A stretch of DNA of 64,000 bases, from contig NZ_CP150096.1 in NCBI RefSeq assembly GCF_038396765.1, forward strand, positions 415,501 to 479,500, read 5' to 3'. This stretch comes from Chitinophaga caseinilytica (lineage in GTDB: Bacteria; Bacteroidota; Bacteroidia; Chitinophagales; Chitinophagaceae). Each line of letters begins with the position of its first letter. The first letter of the stretch is position 1. Both the position numbers and the translations under genes were made by a program. The notes under the pieces were generated by a model. The model saw only the letters and a list, made by a program, of their open reading frames with translations. It did no database searches and was not told where the DNA came from. Positions 17,438-25,070 of the stretch are shown here, piece after piece.

Positions 17438-17451
17438 CATGCCTTGAAAAA

Positions 17452-17533
17452 GCGGATGTGGTGAAATTGGTAGACACGCCAGACTTAGGATCTGGTGCCG
17501 CGAGGCATGTAGGTTCGAGTCCTATCATCCGCA
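17452..17533 (+). tRNA. tRNA-Leu, anticodon TAG
   Basis: The 5' acceptor strand GCGGATG pairs with CATCCGC at 17526-17532. The anticodon arm CCAGA-CTTAGGA-TCTGG places TAG in the loop. A class II variable arm (TGCCGCGAGGCA) and a T-arm with GGTTCGAGTCC follow. The 3' CCA is not encoded; the discriminator is A17533 followed by CGA. Confidence 0.95.
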
Positions 17534-17547
17534 CGAAATTTGTCGGG

Positions 17548-17574
17548 AGCCAGGTATTAAGCCTGGCTTTTTTT
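17548..17574 (+). terminator. intrinsic terminator of tRNA-Leu
   Basis: AGCCAGG pairs with CCTGGCT around a 7-base loop and is followed by seven T. It is 15 bases after the tRNA. Confidence 0.85.
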
Positions 17575-17603
17575 ATGAGGTGATGCGGCAGAAATTTGAT
17601 TTC

Positions 17604-17664
17604 GACACGCCAGACTTAGGATCTGGTGCCGCGAGGCATGTAGGTTCGAGTCCTATCATCCGCA
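17604..17664 (+). pseudogene. 5'-truncated second copy of tRNA-Leu(TAG)
   Basis: This stretch repeats the tRNA from the D-arm to the 3' end, including the anticodon and variable arms. The 21 bases that should form the 5' acceptor strand and first D-arm side are replaced by unrelated sequence (the slot at 17583 reads ATGCGGC and cannot pair with CATCCGC). It should not fold into a working tRNA. Confidence 0.85.
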
Positions 17665-17678
17665 CGAAATTTGTCGGG

Positions 17679-17705
17679 AGCCAGGTATTAAGCCTGGCTT
17701 TTTTT
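17679..17705 (+). terminator. second copy of the tRNA-Leu terminator
   Basis: It has the same stem, loop and T-run as 17548-17574, carried in the second repeat unit. It would insulate the following genes from tRNA transcription. Confidence 0.8.
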
Positions 17706-17762
17706 ATGTCCAATTCGCCCCCCGACAAAGTCTTTTCCTCCCTTCCCCGATTGCCGCCCATT

Positions 17763-17781
17763 CCTGTAATTTTGATACAGG
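17763..17781 (+). promoter_or_regulatory. -7 box inside a palindrome, upstream of the DUF899 gene
   Basis: CCTGTAATTTTGATACAGG has 6-bp arms (CCTGTA and TACAGG) surrounding TAATTTTG, a perfect -7 match at 17767-17774. A repressor bound to the arms would cover the promoter. The ATG of the DUF899 gene is about 88 bases downstream. Confidence 0.55.
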
Positions 17782-17868
17782 ATGCGAACATGCACCTCAC
17801 CACCACGGCATCCTGCAACGATCCTCCTTTTTATCCCGCATTCGTTACCGCTAAAAACACTTCTATAC

Positions 17869-18681
17869 ATGAAAAACGTAACAACAACTGTAGGAAACCG
17901 GGCAGTAGTAAGCCCCGAAGAATGGACTGCCTCCCGCATCGCATTGCTGAAAGCGGAAAAAGAGCTCACTCATCGCAGCGACGAAGTGGCCAGGATGCGC
18001 CAGCAGCTACCCTGCGTGGAGATCCACAAAAATTATGTGTTCGATACCGACAACGGGAAACTGTCGCTGGAAGCGCTGTTCGACAGCCGTTCCCAGCTGC
18101 TGGTGTATCACTTTATGTTTGGGCCGGATTACGCGGCCGGATGCGCCAGCTGTTCATCCATCGCCGACAGCTTCAACGGCATCACCGAACACCTGAAAAG
18201 CCACGATGTGATGCTGTGGGCCATTTCCAGGGCGCCGCTCACAAAGCTGCAGGCGTTCAAATCGCGCATGGGATGGAGTTTTCCATGGGCATCGTCTTTC
18301 GAAAGCGATTTCAATTACGACTTCGGCGTATCCTACACCGCCGAGCAAATGGAAGCCGGTGCCTATCATAATTACAAAAAAGAAGATCCCATCATCCATG
18401 CCCGGTACAAATCAGACGGCTCCAGCGATGTAGCCATGCTGTCGGGCACCGATCTTTTTACCTACGTTAAAGAGCGGCCGGGGATGAGCGCGTTCATCCG
18501 TGAGGGCGACCGCATCTTTCACACCTACTCCGCCTTCGAGCGCGGTGTGGATATTTTGTGGAACATGTACCAGTGGCTGGACAGGGCACCCCTTGGCCGG
18601 AATGAAAACAGCTTTTGGCTGAAACATCACGACCAATACAACAACGAACAAAACGGCTCCGGGAAAAGCTGCTGTCACTAA
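17869..18681 (+). CDS. DUF899 family thioredoxin-like protein
   Basis: This is a cytoplasmic protein of about 270 residues. The ATG at 17869 is chosen because it gives the normal family start (VVSPEEWTASRIALLKAEKE); a longer in-frame extension is not conserved-looking. Family signatures are ELTHRSDEVARMRQQLPCVE, LLVYHFMFGPDYAAGCASCS (a CxxC in thioredoxin position) and the C-terminal FHTYSAFERGVD. The family is annotated as thioredoxin-like with unknown substrate. The tail ends in KSCCH, a possible extra thiol site. It is followed after 10 bases by the SafE-like gene, so the two form an operon. Confidence 0.85.
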   Translation: MKNVTTTVGNRAVVSPEEWTASRIALLKAEKELTHRSDEVARMRQQLPCVEIHKNYVFDTDNGKLSLEALFDSRSQLLVYHFMFGPDYAAGCASCSSIADSFNGITEHLKSHDVMLWAISRAPLTKLQAFKSRMGWSFPWASSFESDFNYDFGVSYTAEQMEAGAYHNYKKEDPIIHARYKSDGSSDVAMLSGTDLFTYVKERPGMSAFIREGDRIFHTYSAFERGVDILWNMYQWLDRAPLGRNENSFWLKHHDQYNNEQNGSGKSCCH

Positions 18682-18691
18682 ATCATAAAAA

Positions 18692-19429
18692 ATGTTCGAA
18701 GCGATCTTTGCCGGGTTGGGCATCGGTATGGCCGGAAGCCTGCACTGCGTCGGCATGTGCGGGCCACTGGCCTTATCGCTGCCCGTAAGCGGAAGAACGG
18801 AGATTGCAAGGGTACTTGCCGTGCTTTTGTATAATCTCGGGCGCATCGCCACCTATTTTACAATGGGCCTTGCGCTTGGCTGGGCCAGCCACCGGATGGC
18901 TTTTGCCGGTTATCAGCAAATAGCGTCCGTAGCGATGGGAGCACTTATATTGGCGCTGTTGCTGTTGAAAAAATTCCTGCCTGGTAGACGATGGACCGGA
19001 TATTTGAGAAACGGGGTAAGGAAATGGTTACGATATTTCCTCGTGCGGAGGAACAGCGCAGGAACGTTCTTCGTGATCGGGCTGCTGAATGGCGCGCTGC
19101 CCTGCGGAACAGTGTACATAGCCATTGCTGCGGCACTTACCACCGGGAGCGCGTTTCACTCCGGGTTGTTGATGATCGCGTTCGGATTCGGCACCCTCCC
19201 GCTGATGGCACTGCTGATGCTCTGCGGCCATCATCTCAGCCTGTCCTGGAAAAACCGCTTTAGAAAGGCGGCGCCGTTATTTATCGCAGGTGTTGCGGTA
19301 CTGATGGTTTTGCGTGGCCTTAACCTGGGGCTCCCCTTCGTTAGCCAAGCCTTTTCGGGATCGGGGAGCGCCATTTCATCAAATGCCATCCCACGAAATA
19401 ATTCAGTTCGCATCATTCATGAACAGTAA
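18692..19429 (+). CDS. sulfite exporter TauE/SafE-like membrane protein
   Basis: This is a 245-residue inner-membrane protein with about six helices. The N-terminal helix carries GIGMAGSLHCVGMCGPLALS and a second conserved patch reads GLLNGALPCGTVYIAIAAAL, both typical of the SafE/UreH-like branch found near copper transport and cbb3 oxidase genes. The paired Cys-x-x-x-Cys motif of the first helix suggests metal or thiol handling. It follows a thioredoxin-like DUF899 gene, so a redox or sulfur role fits, but the substrate is not known. The last 27 bases overlap the end of the convergent glxA-type gene. Confidence 0.82.
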   Translation: MFEAIFAGLGIGMAGSLHCVGMCGPLALSLPVSGRTEIARVLAVLLYNLGRIATYFTMGLALGWASHRMAFAGYQQIASVAMGALILALLLLKKFLPGRRWTGYLRNGVRKWLRYFLVRRNSAGTFFVIGLLNGALPCGTVYIAIAAALTTGSAFHSGLLMIAFGFGTLPLMALLMLCGHHLSLSWKNRFRKAAPLFIAGVAVLMVLRGLNLGLPFVSQAFSGSGSAISSNAIPRNNSVRIIHEQ

Positions 19430-20416
19430 TTCCGCCGCTTCCCGGTTGTATTTGTTTTTGTACGCCAGCGGCGAGATGCCGGTAATTTTCCGGAACACCT
19501 CGCGGAAAGCTTTTGCATCCGAATAGCCAACTTCGTACATGATTTCGTTTACGGTTTTGGGGGTGGATTCCAGCGCTTTCTTCGCGGATTCTATTTTCAG
19601 GCGCTGCAGGTATTCGGCAGGCGTGTTGCCGGTGGCTTTGATGAACCGCCGGTCGAAGGTCCTCCTGCCAAACGCCAGCTCTTTCGACAATTCATCCACC
19701 GAAATTTTCCTGTCATAGTTATGTTCCATATACTCCTGTGCCTTGCGGATCATATCATCCCCATGTTTTTTCTGCCCGGAAAAAATCGCAAAATCGGACT
19801 GCGTCTGCCGGTCGATCTCTACTTGCAGCACCTTTGAGCAATAAACCGCCGTTTGCCGGTCGTAGTACTTCCCGATGAGGTAAATAAGCAGGTTTAAAAA
19901 TGAATAGCCGCCGCCATTGGTATAAATCCCTTCTTCGTCCGTTATCAGTTTTTCAATCTTGAGCTGCACTTCCGGGAATAGCTGGTGAAAGCTTTCCGCC
20001 GATTTCCAGTGTACGGAACAGCTTTTACCGTTCAGCAGGTCGGTAGCCGCCAGCATATATGCACCGGTACACATGCAGGCGATTTCAGCGCCTTTCTTGT
20101 ATTGCCCGCGCAGCCATGCCGACACCTTTTCGTCCACGAAATTCTTCTCCAGAAATTCCCCGCCCAACGCTGGAATAATAATCAGGTCCGTTTTCCGGAT
20201 GGTCGAAATACTCGCCTGCGGCTGGATCATCAGCATGCCATTCACGAGCTCCGAGCGTTTCGACAGCCCCACCAGCTCCATTTTGAACACCGGTTTCCTC
20301 CCGAGCGTACCGTAGTATTTATTCGCCTCCGTAAAAGCATGATACGTTCCTGCAATGCACGCTACCGTGTTGGGCCCTGAGCGATCGTCCGGCACGAGGA
20401 TACTGAGATGCTTCAT
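19403..20416 (-). CDS. GlxA-type AraC family regulator with DJ-1/PfpI domain
   Basis: This is a 337-residue transcription factor. The N-terminal DJ-1/PfpI domain (about 1-190) includes IIPALGGEFLEKN and the nucleophile-elbow-like AEIACMCTGAYMLAATDLL. The C-terminal AraC domain (about 225-325) shows the two helix-turn-helix units, with SVDELSKELAFGRRTFDRRF and NEIMYEVGYSDAKAFREVFR. It is divergent from the TlpA-type gene at 20610; the 193-base space holds a direct repeat suitable for an AraC-type dimer. The inducer is unknown. A perfect -7 box just above the ATG implies a very short leader. Confidence 0.88.
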   Translation of the reverse strand: MKHLSILVPDDRSGPNTVACIAGTYHAFTEANKYYGTLGRKPVFKMELVGLSKRSELVNGMLMIQPQASISTIRKTDLIIIPALGGEFLEKNFVDEKVSAWLRGQYKKGAEIACMCTGAYMLAATDLLNGKSCSVHWKSAESFHQLFPEVQLKIEKLITDEEGIYTNGGGYSFLNLLIYLIGKYYDRQTAVYCSKVLQVEIDRQTQSDFAIFSGQKKHGDDMIRKAQEYMEHNYDRKISVDELSKELAFGRRTFDRRFIKATGNTPAEYLQRLKIESAKKALESTPKTVNEIMYEVGYSDAKAFREVFRKITGISPLAYKNKYNREAAELLFMNDAN

Positions 20417-20426
20417 GGCTTTTTTT

Positions 20427-20434
20427 CAAAGTTA
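20427..20434 (-). promoter_or_regulatory. -7 box for the GlxA-type regulator gene
   Basis: TAACTTTG on the minus strand matches TAnnTTTG and lies 10 bases above the ATG, so the message would be nearly leaderless. Confidence 0.4.
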
Positions 20435-20471
20435 GCCAAAAACAGGATATCCAGATCAGCCCGCAACTACC

Positions 20472-20479
20472 TATTTTTG
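20472..20479 (+). promoter_or_regulatory. -7 box in the space between glxA-type and tlpA-type genes
   Basis: TATTTTTG reads toward the TlpA-type gene and matches TAnnTTTG. Transcription would start about 14 bases before the hairpin at 20500-20538, which is why an attenuation-like arrangement is possible. Confidence 0.35.
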
Positions 20480-20499
20480 GACACACTGAATTATTATAG

Positions 20500-20538
20500 G
20501 AAAGCCGGTATCCGTTCTTGCCGGCGGCTTTCTTTTTT
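20500..20538 (+). terminator. terminator-like hairpin upstream of the TlpA-type gene
   Basis: An 8-bp stem (GAAAGCCG with CGGCTTTC) encloses a 17-base loop and is followed by TTTTTT. No plus-strand gene ends here, so it may be an attenuator in the leader of the TlpA-type gene or the end of a very short transcript. Confidence 0.5.
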
Positions 20539-20572
20539 AGCATTTCGTTAAGGGTCAATTAGCATTTCATTA
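20537..20572. repeat. two 14-bp direct repeats, 22-bp period
   Basis: TTAGCATTTCGTTA (20537-20550) and TTAGCATTTCATTA (20559-20572) differ at one base and are spaced by two helical turns, 38 bases before the TlpA-type start. This is the usual geometry of an AraC-type operator; binding by the divergent GlxA-type protein is inferred. Confidence 0.55.
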
Positions 20573-20609
20573 GGATTTGGATGGATACTTTCGGTAAAAT
20601 TCTATCCCA

Positions 20610-21740
20610 ATGCATCCCCATCGCTTCACCCTTTCATTGATTTTGCTATTGATTGGCTTCTCGGCTTCCGCAAATGATTCTGCTTATGTAGACATCCGCT
20701 TCACCAGCCCGTTAAGCACCGATAAATTCACCATCACCCTGCACGACGGCATTAACGAACACAAATTAAAAATACCCGGACAATTGACCTGGAAAGGGGA
20801 ATTGTTCAGTCCGTACGGTTTTATTCAGATAGATTATAAAAACAGTGACACCTCCAACATTTTCAAGCGGATATTTTTCCCGAAAGGCCGGGCTACCGTA
20901 GTGTTGACATCCGAACCGGATCCCGGAAAATATTTTTCCGTCGATGAAAAACGTTCGGAGAATATTGTGATGTACGAGGCGTTAGGAGGTGCCGCGATGG
21001 ATGCTTTCGTCAAACCCAGTTTCGATATCTTTATTTCCTTCTACCACAAAAACAAACACCGGCTCGGGGCAGACACTTCGCTGGTAAACCGGGCTTTTGC
21101 GCTGGGAGATTCCGCGGGTCTAGCGGAAATTGCTTTTATCCGGCAGCACCCACAGCTCTACGTCTCGTATTGGACGTTCCTCACACGCATCTACAAATCG
21201 AGACTGCTGAGCAACGCTGAAATCAAGGAATTCTACGACAACAAAATTCCCGCATCTTTCAAAAACACGAAATCCGGTATTTACCTCGCCAATCAAATCC
21301 AGACGAAAATCAATATTTCCACCCATCAACTTTTTCCGGATTTTAATTCAAAAGACCTCAACGGCCAGCCCGTCGTTTCCTCCGCGCTCCGCGGCAACCT
21401 TGTGCTGGTACAATTCTGGGCATCCTGGTGCAAACCGTGTATCGAGGAAATGCCCGAACTGAAAAAGATCAACGAAAAGTACAACGGATCACCTTTCAAA
21501 CTCATTTCCTTCAGCGTCGACAAAGATTCGCTGGCTTGCCGCAAAGCCATCGAAAAACATGCGATGAACTGGACGCAGGTGTTTGGAGATGTTAAGCTGT
21601 ACAACGAGATGTCCTATTATCCCATACCACAACTTTACCTGATCGACAAAAACGGCCACACGATCTACAACAACACGATCACCCGGGATCCGGACTTTCA
21701 GCTGCTGCACAAAATATTATCGGAACAATTAGGGAAATAA
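20610..21740 (+). CDS. TlpA family thiol-disulfide oxidoreductase with N-terminal DUF4369-like domain
   Basis: This is an exported protein of 376 residues. A signal peptide (ending FSASAN) is followed by a beta-rich domain of about 110 residues that resembles DUF4369, a helical middle, and a C-terminal AhpC/TSA-type thioredoxin domain with LVQFWASWCKPCIEEMPELK and a cis-Pro region (YYPIPQLYLID). Such proteins act in the periplasm, often as reductases in cytochrome maturation or repair of secreted proteins. It converges on the nine-gene minus-strand cluster that encodes Cys-rich secreted proteins, with a shared terminator, and may serve it; that link is inference from position. Confidence 0.87.
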   Translation: MHPHRFTLSLILLLIGFSASANDSAYVDIRFTSPLSTDKFTITLHDGINEHKLKIPGQLTWKGELFSPYGFIQIDYKNSDTSNIFKRIFFPKGRATVVLTSEPDPGKYFSVDEKRSENIVMYEALGGAAMDAFVKPSFDIFISFYHKNKHRLGADTSLVNRAFALGDSAGLAEIAFIRQHPQLYVSYWTFLTRIYKSRLLSNAEIKEFYDNKIPASFKNTKSGIYLANQIQTKINISTHQLFPDFNSKDLNGQPVVSSALRGNLVLVQFWASWCKPCIEEMPELKKINEKYNGSPFKLISFSVDKDSLACRKAIEKHAMNWTQVFGDVKLYNEMSYYPIPQLYLIDKNGHTIYNNTITRDPDFQLLHKILSEQLGK

Positions 21741-21799
21741 ACCCCGCGGCCCACAAGCATCCCATCAACACAGCCAGCACTGTTCATCCGGAAAGGAAA

Positions 21800-21833
21800 A
21801 AGCCTGTACAACAACGTACAGGCTTCTTTTTTT
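21800..21833. terminator. bidirectional intrinsic terminator
   Basis: AAGCCTGTAC pairs with GTACAGGCTT around a 6-base loop, with T-runs on both sides. It closes the TlpA-type gene and the nine-gene cluster on the other strand. Confidence 0.88.
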
Positions 21834-21871
21834 CTCATGAGCATAATTGTGGGGAAATTTCATCTGTCCCG

Positions 21872-23131
21872 CTATTCTTTCAACTTCATCCTGACGATGA
21901 CCGGGTTGCTGGTGCGGTCGCTTTTCTTGAAATAGTTTTCCAGCACCGGCGGGAACTTTGCCTGTCGGGCTTTTGCCGCGTCCAGCGATTGAAACAGCTG
22001 GAGGGAAGAAATGTGGCTGTACAGCTGTTTCTGGAATATGGCCGCTCCGCCGCTTTTCGCCCCTTCGCTGAACAGCGGCAGGTACCATGATGCTTCGTCG
22101 GGCGTAACCCTGTCGAGGGTAGACAGTTTGCCGGACGCCGTATCGTACACAAAATTGTATTGATATTTGTTCATTGCAGACTGCGAGGCAATGGCATACA
22201 CCGGCACCACCAGCTTGAAAAACAACTTGTTTCCCAGGAAAAACAGGTTCTCTACATTCAGGATCAGTTCCTGGCGAGAGTCGATCGATTTGCGGATGCT
22301 ATCGAGCACCCTCGGATCTTTTGTTCTGAGGATATCGGCGGAGAGCATTCTGCTTCCCGGGAAAACGATCTGCGCAATTTTCACAGCACTGTCGGCCGAC
22401 ACCCGGTAAAGCCCGAAGTCTAGCGGCGTAGATACAAGCGCGGTGCCGTTCTCAATTACTTTGGGCATGGGAATGTAGCCGTGGATCCGGGCAGTAGCCA
22501 GACTGATATCCTCCCGAACGGGCAACAATTGTTTGTACAGCGCGTCTTTACGATAAACGCTCAGGAAATGACAGGGCCCGTTTCCGGGATCGGATGCCGT
22601 ACAGCCAACGCTCTGCAGAAAAAAGTCGGCAGACAGCGGCGTGAGCAATTTGAGCCCGGTGGCATTCCTTTCCAGCTGAAATTCCTGTTTTCTCTCCGGC
22701 AACGGCACGCCCGACAACGTATAGTACATAAAAATAACGGACCGCATGTTGCTTGCAAATTTCATCACTATCACCAGGTTGTTCACTTTATCGTGATGAA
22801 GGTTGCCGTATTCATTCAGTTTCCTGATAAACTTTCCTTTGGTGGAAAAAACGAGGATAGACCGGGTATCGCGGTCGCCGATAACGAAACCACTGTCGGT
22901 AGGCAGCAATTGATGCACATCTCCGAAAATACTTTCCTTCGTTGTTTCCAGCGGGATGTATTCCACTTCACTGAAGTATTCGGATACCATGCCACCATAA
23001 GCCTGATCCGGATCTATCCGGTATTTCGGAACGGTTTGCCCCAGTGCCAGCGTGGCGGGCAGCGCTGCCGCGAAGAGGGTGAACCATAGCCTGGGGAGTT
23101 TGTACATCTGCGGCCGAGCAAAAAGTTTCAT
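21872..23131 (-). CDS. six-bladed beta-propeller exported protein
   Basis: This is a 411-419 residue secreted protein. Starts at 23131 and 23107 are both possible; each gives a signal peptide ending ATLALGQ. The mature part opens with YFSEVEYIPLETTKES and DTRSILVFSTKGKFIRKLNEYG, which is the blade pattern of the BF3164-like/6-bladed beta-propeller family of Bacteroidota. There is no lipobox, unlike the related protein at 23774-24979. It is the last gene of the cluster, 10 bases after the thioredoxin-like gene. The role of these propellers is unknown; binding of secreted partners is the usual guess. Confidence 0.8.
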   Translation of the reverse strand: MKLFARPQMYKLPRLWFTLFAAALPATLALGQTVPKYRIDPDQAYGGMVSEYFSEVEYIPLETTKESIFGDVHQLLPTDSGFVIGDRDTRSILVFSTKGKFIRKLNEYGNLHHDKVNNLVIVMKFASNMRSVIFMYYTLSGVPLPERKQEFQLERNATGLKLLTPLSADFFLQSVGCTASDPGNGPCHFLSVYRKDALYKQLLPVREDISLATARIHGYIPMPKVIENGTALVSTPLDFGLYRVSADSAVKIAQIVFPGSRMLSADILRTKDPRVLDSIRKSIDSRQELILNVENLFFLGNKLFFKLVVPVYAIASQSAMNKYQYNFVYDTASGKLSTLDRVTPDEASWYLPLFSEGAKSGGAAIFQKQLYSHISSLQLFQSLDAAKARQAKFPPVLENYFKKSDRTSNPVIVRMKLKE

Positions 23132-23141
23132 CGTTCAGGTT

Positions 23142-23777
23142 TTACAGGAATTTGTATTGACCGGTCAGGAAATCGTCTATCAGTTCCGGGTATCCGCTAT
23201 TAGGGATAAAGATCCTCCTGATCCTGAGATTTCCGTCCACATAAAATAAATAAGAATAGGTGGGCGAGTCTGCATCTATCGACAAACGGCCCTTTTCGTA
23301 AAAATAAACATCGAAATCCACTTTTGCGCCTTTTCTCCAAACCAGGTAGGATTCAACGTTGGAAAAATCGACGAGTGCCAGGATACGTGTTTCCGGATGC
23401 TCTTTCTTAAACGCCTTCATTTTCTCCACCGTCATATCGGAGCACATGCCGCAGCCGATTTCGGTATACCGGAGGATGAGGGTGCTGCCGCCGGTTCGCA
23501 TCGCAGCAGCGAGGTTCGTGTATACCGCCGCGTCGTTTTCGTTCATCACTTTGCAGGCTGCGAAGCTGGTGTCTTCCAGCCTGAAACCGGTGTATTTATT
23601 GGCGAATGCGATGTTTCCCTCCAGGTACTTAACGATGGTATTGAGATTGGCGATACTGTCTACACTGCTTTGCAGGGAGCGCTCCAGTCGTTTCTTTTGG
23701 CTGTTGCTTTTGTACAGCGTAAAGTAGGAGATGCCGCCGAGCGCAATGATAACGACGAAATAATATATTGGCTTCAT
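23142..23777 (-). CDS. membrane-anchored thioredoxin-like protein with CGMC motif
   Basis: This is a 211-residue protein with an N-terminal membrane anchor (about residues 4-22), a coiled-coil linker (KKRLERSLQSSVDSIANLN), and a periplasmic thioredoxin-like domain. The strand LILRYTEIGCGMCSDMTVEK places Cys109-Gly-Met-Cys112 at the position of a thioredoxin active site, and FYEKGRLSI and SYLFYVDGNLRIRRIF look like the later strands. The classic cis-Pro is not obvious. Its ATG overlaps the stop of the upstream propeller gene by 4 bases, so the two are translationally coupled. Its place beside Cys-rich secreted proteins suggests disulfide formation or reduction on them. Confidence 0.75.
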   Translation of the reverse strand: MKPIYYFVVIIALGGISYFTLYKSNSQKKRLERSLQSSVDSIANLNTIVKYLEGNIAFANKYTGFRLEDTSFAACKVMNENDAAVYTNLAAAMRTGGSTLILRYTEIGCGMCSDMTVEKMKAFKKEHPETRILALVDFSNVESYLVWRKGAKVDFDVYFYEKGRLSIDADSPTYSYLFYVDGNLRIRRIFIPNSGYPELIDDFLTGQYKFL

Positions 23778-24979
23778 TTGAATTTCACTTTGATAAGGTA
23801 AAAGCCTGCAAGATCCAGCCGGCCGAGTTTTTCCTGGAACGGGCTGCCGGGATCGAGCCCTTTTTTGAGCTGGTAACCCGTGGCGAGGGCGAGGAATTCG
23901 TCTGTTTTATGATCGTATCCCATAAACGGCGGCAATACACCCTGCAGCGATTTCCCGTCGGTCATGACTTTGGCGGAAACGGTATCTTTCAGGGTATTTT
24001 TGGAAATGATGCTCATGAATCCGTCGCGCTTATTCCCTGCGAACGACATGGATCCGAAGATGATGTACCGGCTGTTCTCCAGATAAGTGCCGTAAGGAAA
24101 TACGAAACCGCTGAACATTGAAGTATGCATATCCTGGGGCGTTCTCACATGCGAATCAAATTTATCGAGGTGCTCGGTGATGATGGAATCTCCCTGCGCT
24201 GAAGTCATACTTCCCTCCGCATACCGGATATCATAAAGCCTGGCCATTCCGTTTGCATCGATATGATAAATGCTGGGATCGTAATGCTTCGTAAAACGGA
24301 GGCTGTCGCTATGGCGAAAAAAACTGTTGTTGTAGGTGAGTACCAGGATGTTCCGGAACGGTTTTGAATAGGGAAGAAAAGTCTGGTCGACATCCAGATC
24401 GCTGGTGAGGGTATTGAGCAGGGTTGCAGACGGATTTCCAAGGTTGTAGTTGGCAAAAGCCGCATAATTATCTGAATTGGGAATACGCGCCAGGTGGGAA
24501 AAGTGCAGCAATTTCTTTCCTTTCCTGATTTCTTTCAATTGCAAATCGTTGTCGTAGATATTGATGCGGCATTGGGCAAAATCATAAACGATCATGCCCT
24601 TGTCGTCTACATAGGAATCTGTAAAGTTGATCCCGTCTTCTTCCCTGATCCCGTTTTTGGCGACAACCTTCCCGAAAGTACCGTCTTTATTGAAAAAAAG
24701 CGCCTGTTTGCTGCTCGGCGTAAGATTAAAAAGGATATATCCCTTGTCGCCGAAAGCATAGAGCTGAAAGGGAGTGGTAACAGGATAATCTGCGCCTTCG
24801 ATCAACGGAATTACAGCAACGGTATCGATGAGGCCGGCAATATCGGCCGTGTCCTTCTTGGCATGGTTATCGACAAAGATCTGCCTGGGCGAAACGTTGG
24901 TTTCCTTATTGTTTTTACAGGAATAAACGGAGGCAACGAGCAAGAGCAACGTTGCCGGAATAGAAGCTTTGATTCTCAT
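23774..24979 (-). CDS. six-bladed beta-propeller lipoprotein (BF3164-like)
   Basis: This is a 401-residue lipoprotein from the ATG at 24979, with lipobox VASVYSC at about residue 22. An in-frame start 7 codons earlier is less likely. The mature part shows the blade pattern of the BF3164-like family: DTVAVIPLIEGADYPV, DGTFGKVVAKNG, DDKGMIVYDFAQCRINIYD and a final GRLDLAGFYLIKVKFK. Bacteroides relatives often sit next to NVEALA-type small secreted proteins, and here too the next genes upstream encode small Cys-rich proteins. A surface or periplasmic recognition role is likely but not shown. Confidence 0.82.
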   Translation of the reverse strand: MRIKASIPATLLLLVASVYSCKNNKETNVSPRQIFVDNHAKKDTADIAGLIDTVAVIPLIEGADYPVTTPFQLYAFGDKGYILFNLTPSSKQALFFNKDGTFGKVVAKNGIREEDGINFTDSYVDDKGMIVYDFAQCRINIYDNDLQLKEIRKGKKLLHFSHLARIPNSDNYAAFANYNLGNPSATLLNTLTSDLDVDQTFLPYSKPFRNILVLTYNNSFFRHSDSLRFTKHYDPSIYHIDANGMARLYDIRYAEGSMTSAQGDSIITEHLDKFDSHVRTPQDMHTSMFSGFVFPYGTYLENSRYIIFGSMSFAGNKRDGFMSIISKNTLKDTVSAKVMTDGKSLQGVLPPFMGYDHKTDEFLALATGYQLKKGLDPGSPFQEKLGRLDLAGFYLIKVKFK

Positions 24980-25027
24980 ACTTAATTCTGTGGCAATCAC
25001 GTGTTGTCATCAATTCATTACATGAAA

Positions 25028-25062
25028 TCACCCGGGGCGGATGGAATTCCGCTTCCGGGTGA
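25028..25062 (-). other. intercistronic hairpin after the peptide genes
   Basis: Nested stems TCACCCGG/CCGGGTGA and GCGGA/TCCGC form a strong hairpin just after the stop of the 91-residue peptide gene. Only a short TTT follows on the minus strand, so it may act as a partial terminator or as a 3'-end stabiliser that raises peptide mRNA above that of the downstream genes. Confidence 0.6.
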
Positions 25063-25070
25063 CGGTTGCA

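Larger units (their letters stand above)
17473..17708 (+). repeat. 105-bp exact direct repeat spanning most of tRNA-Leu and its terminator
   Basis: Positions 17473-17577 and 17604-17708 look identical over 105 bases. Each starts at GACACGCC in the D-arm region and ends at TTTTTTTATG after the terminator. A 26-base unrelated linker (17578-17603) separates them. The first copy belongs to the intact tRNA; the second lacks the 5' part. Confidence 0.9.

Noticed and set aside
17580..18371. Plus-strand open frame running from the tRNA remnant into the DUF899 gene
   Set aside because: It spans a tRNA fragment and terminator and reads out of frame with the DUF899 domain.
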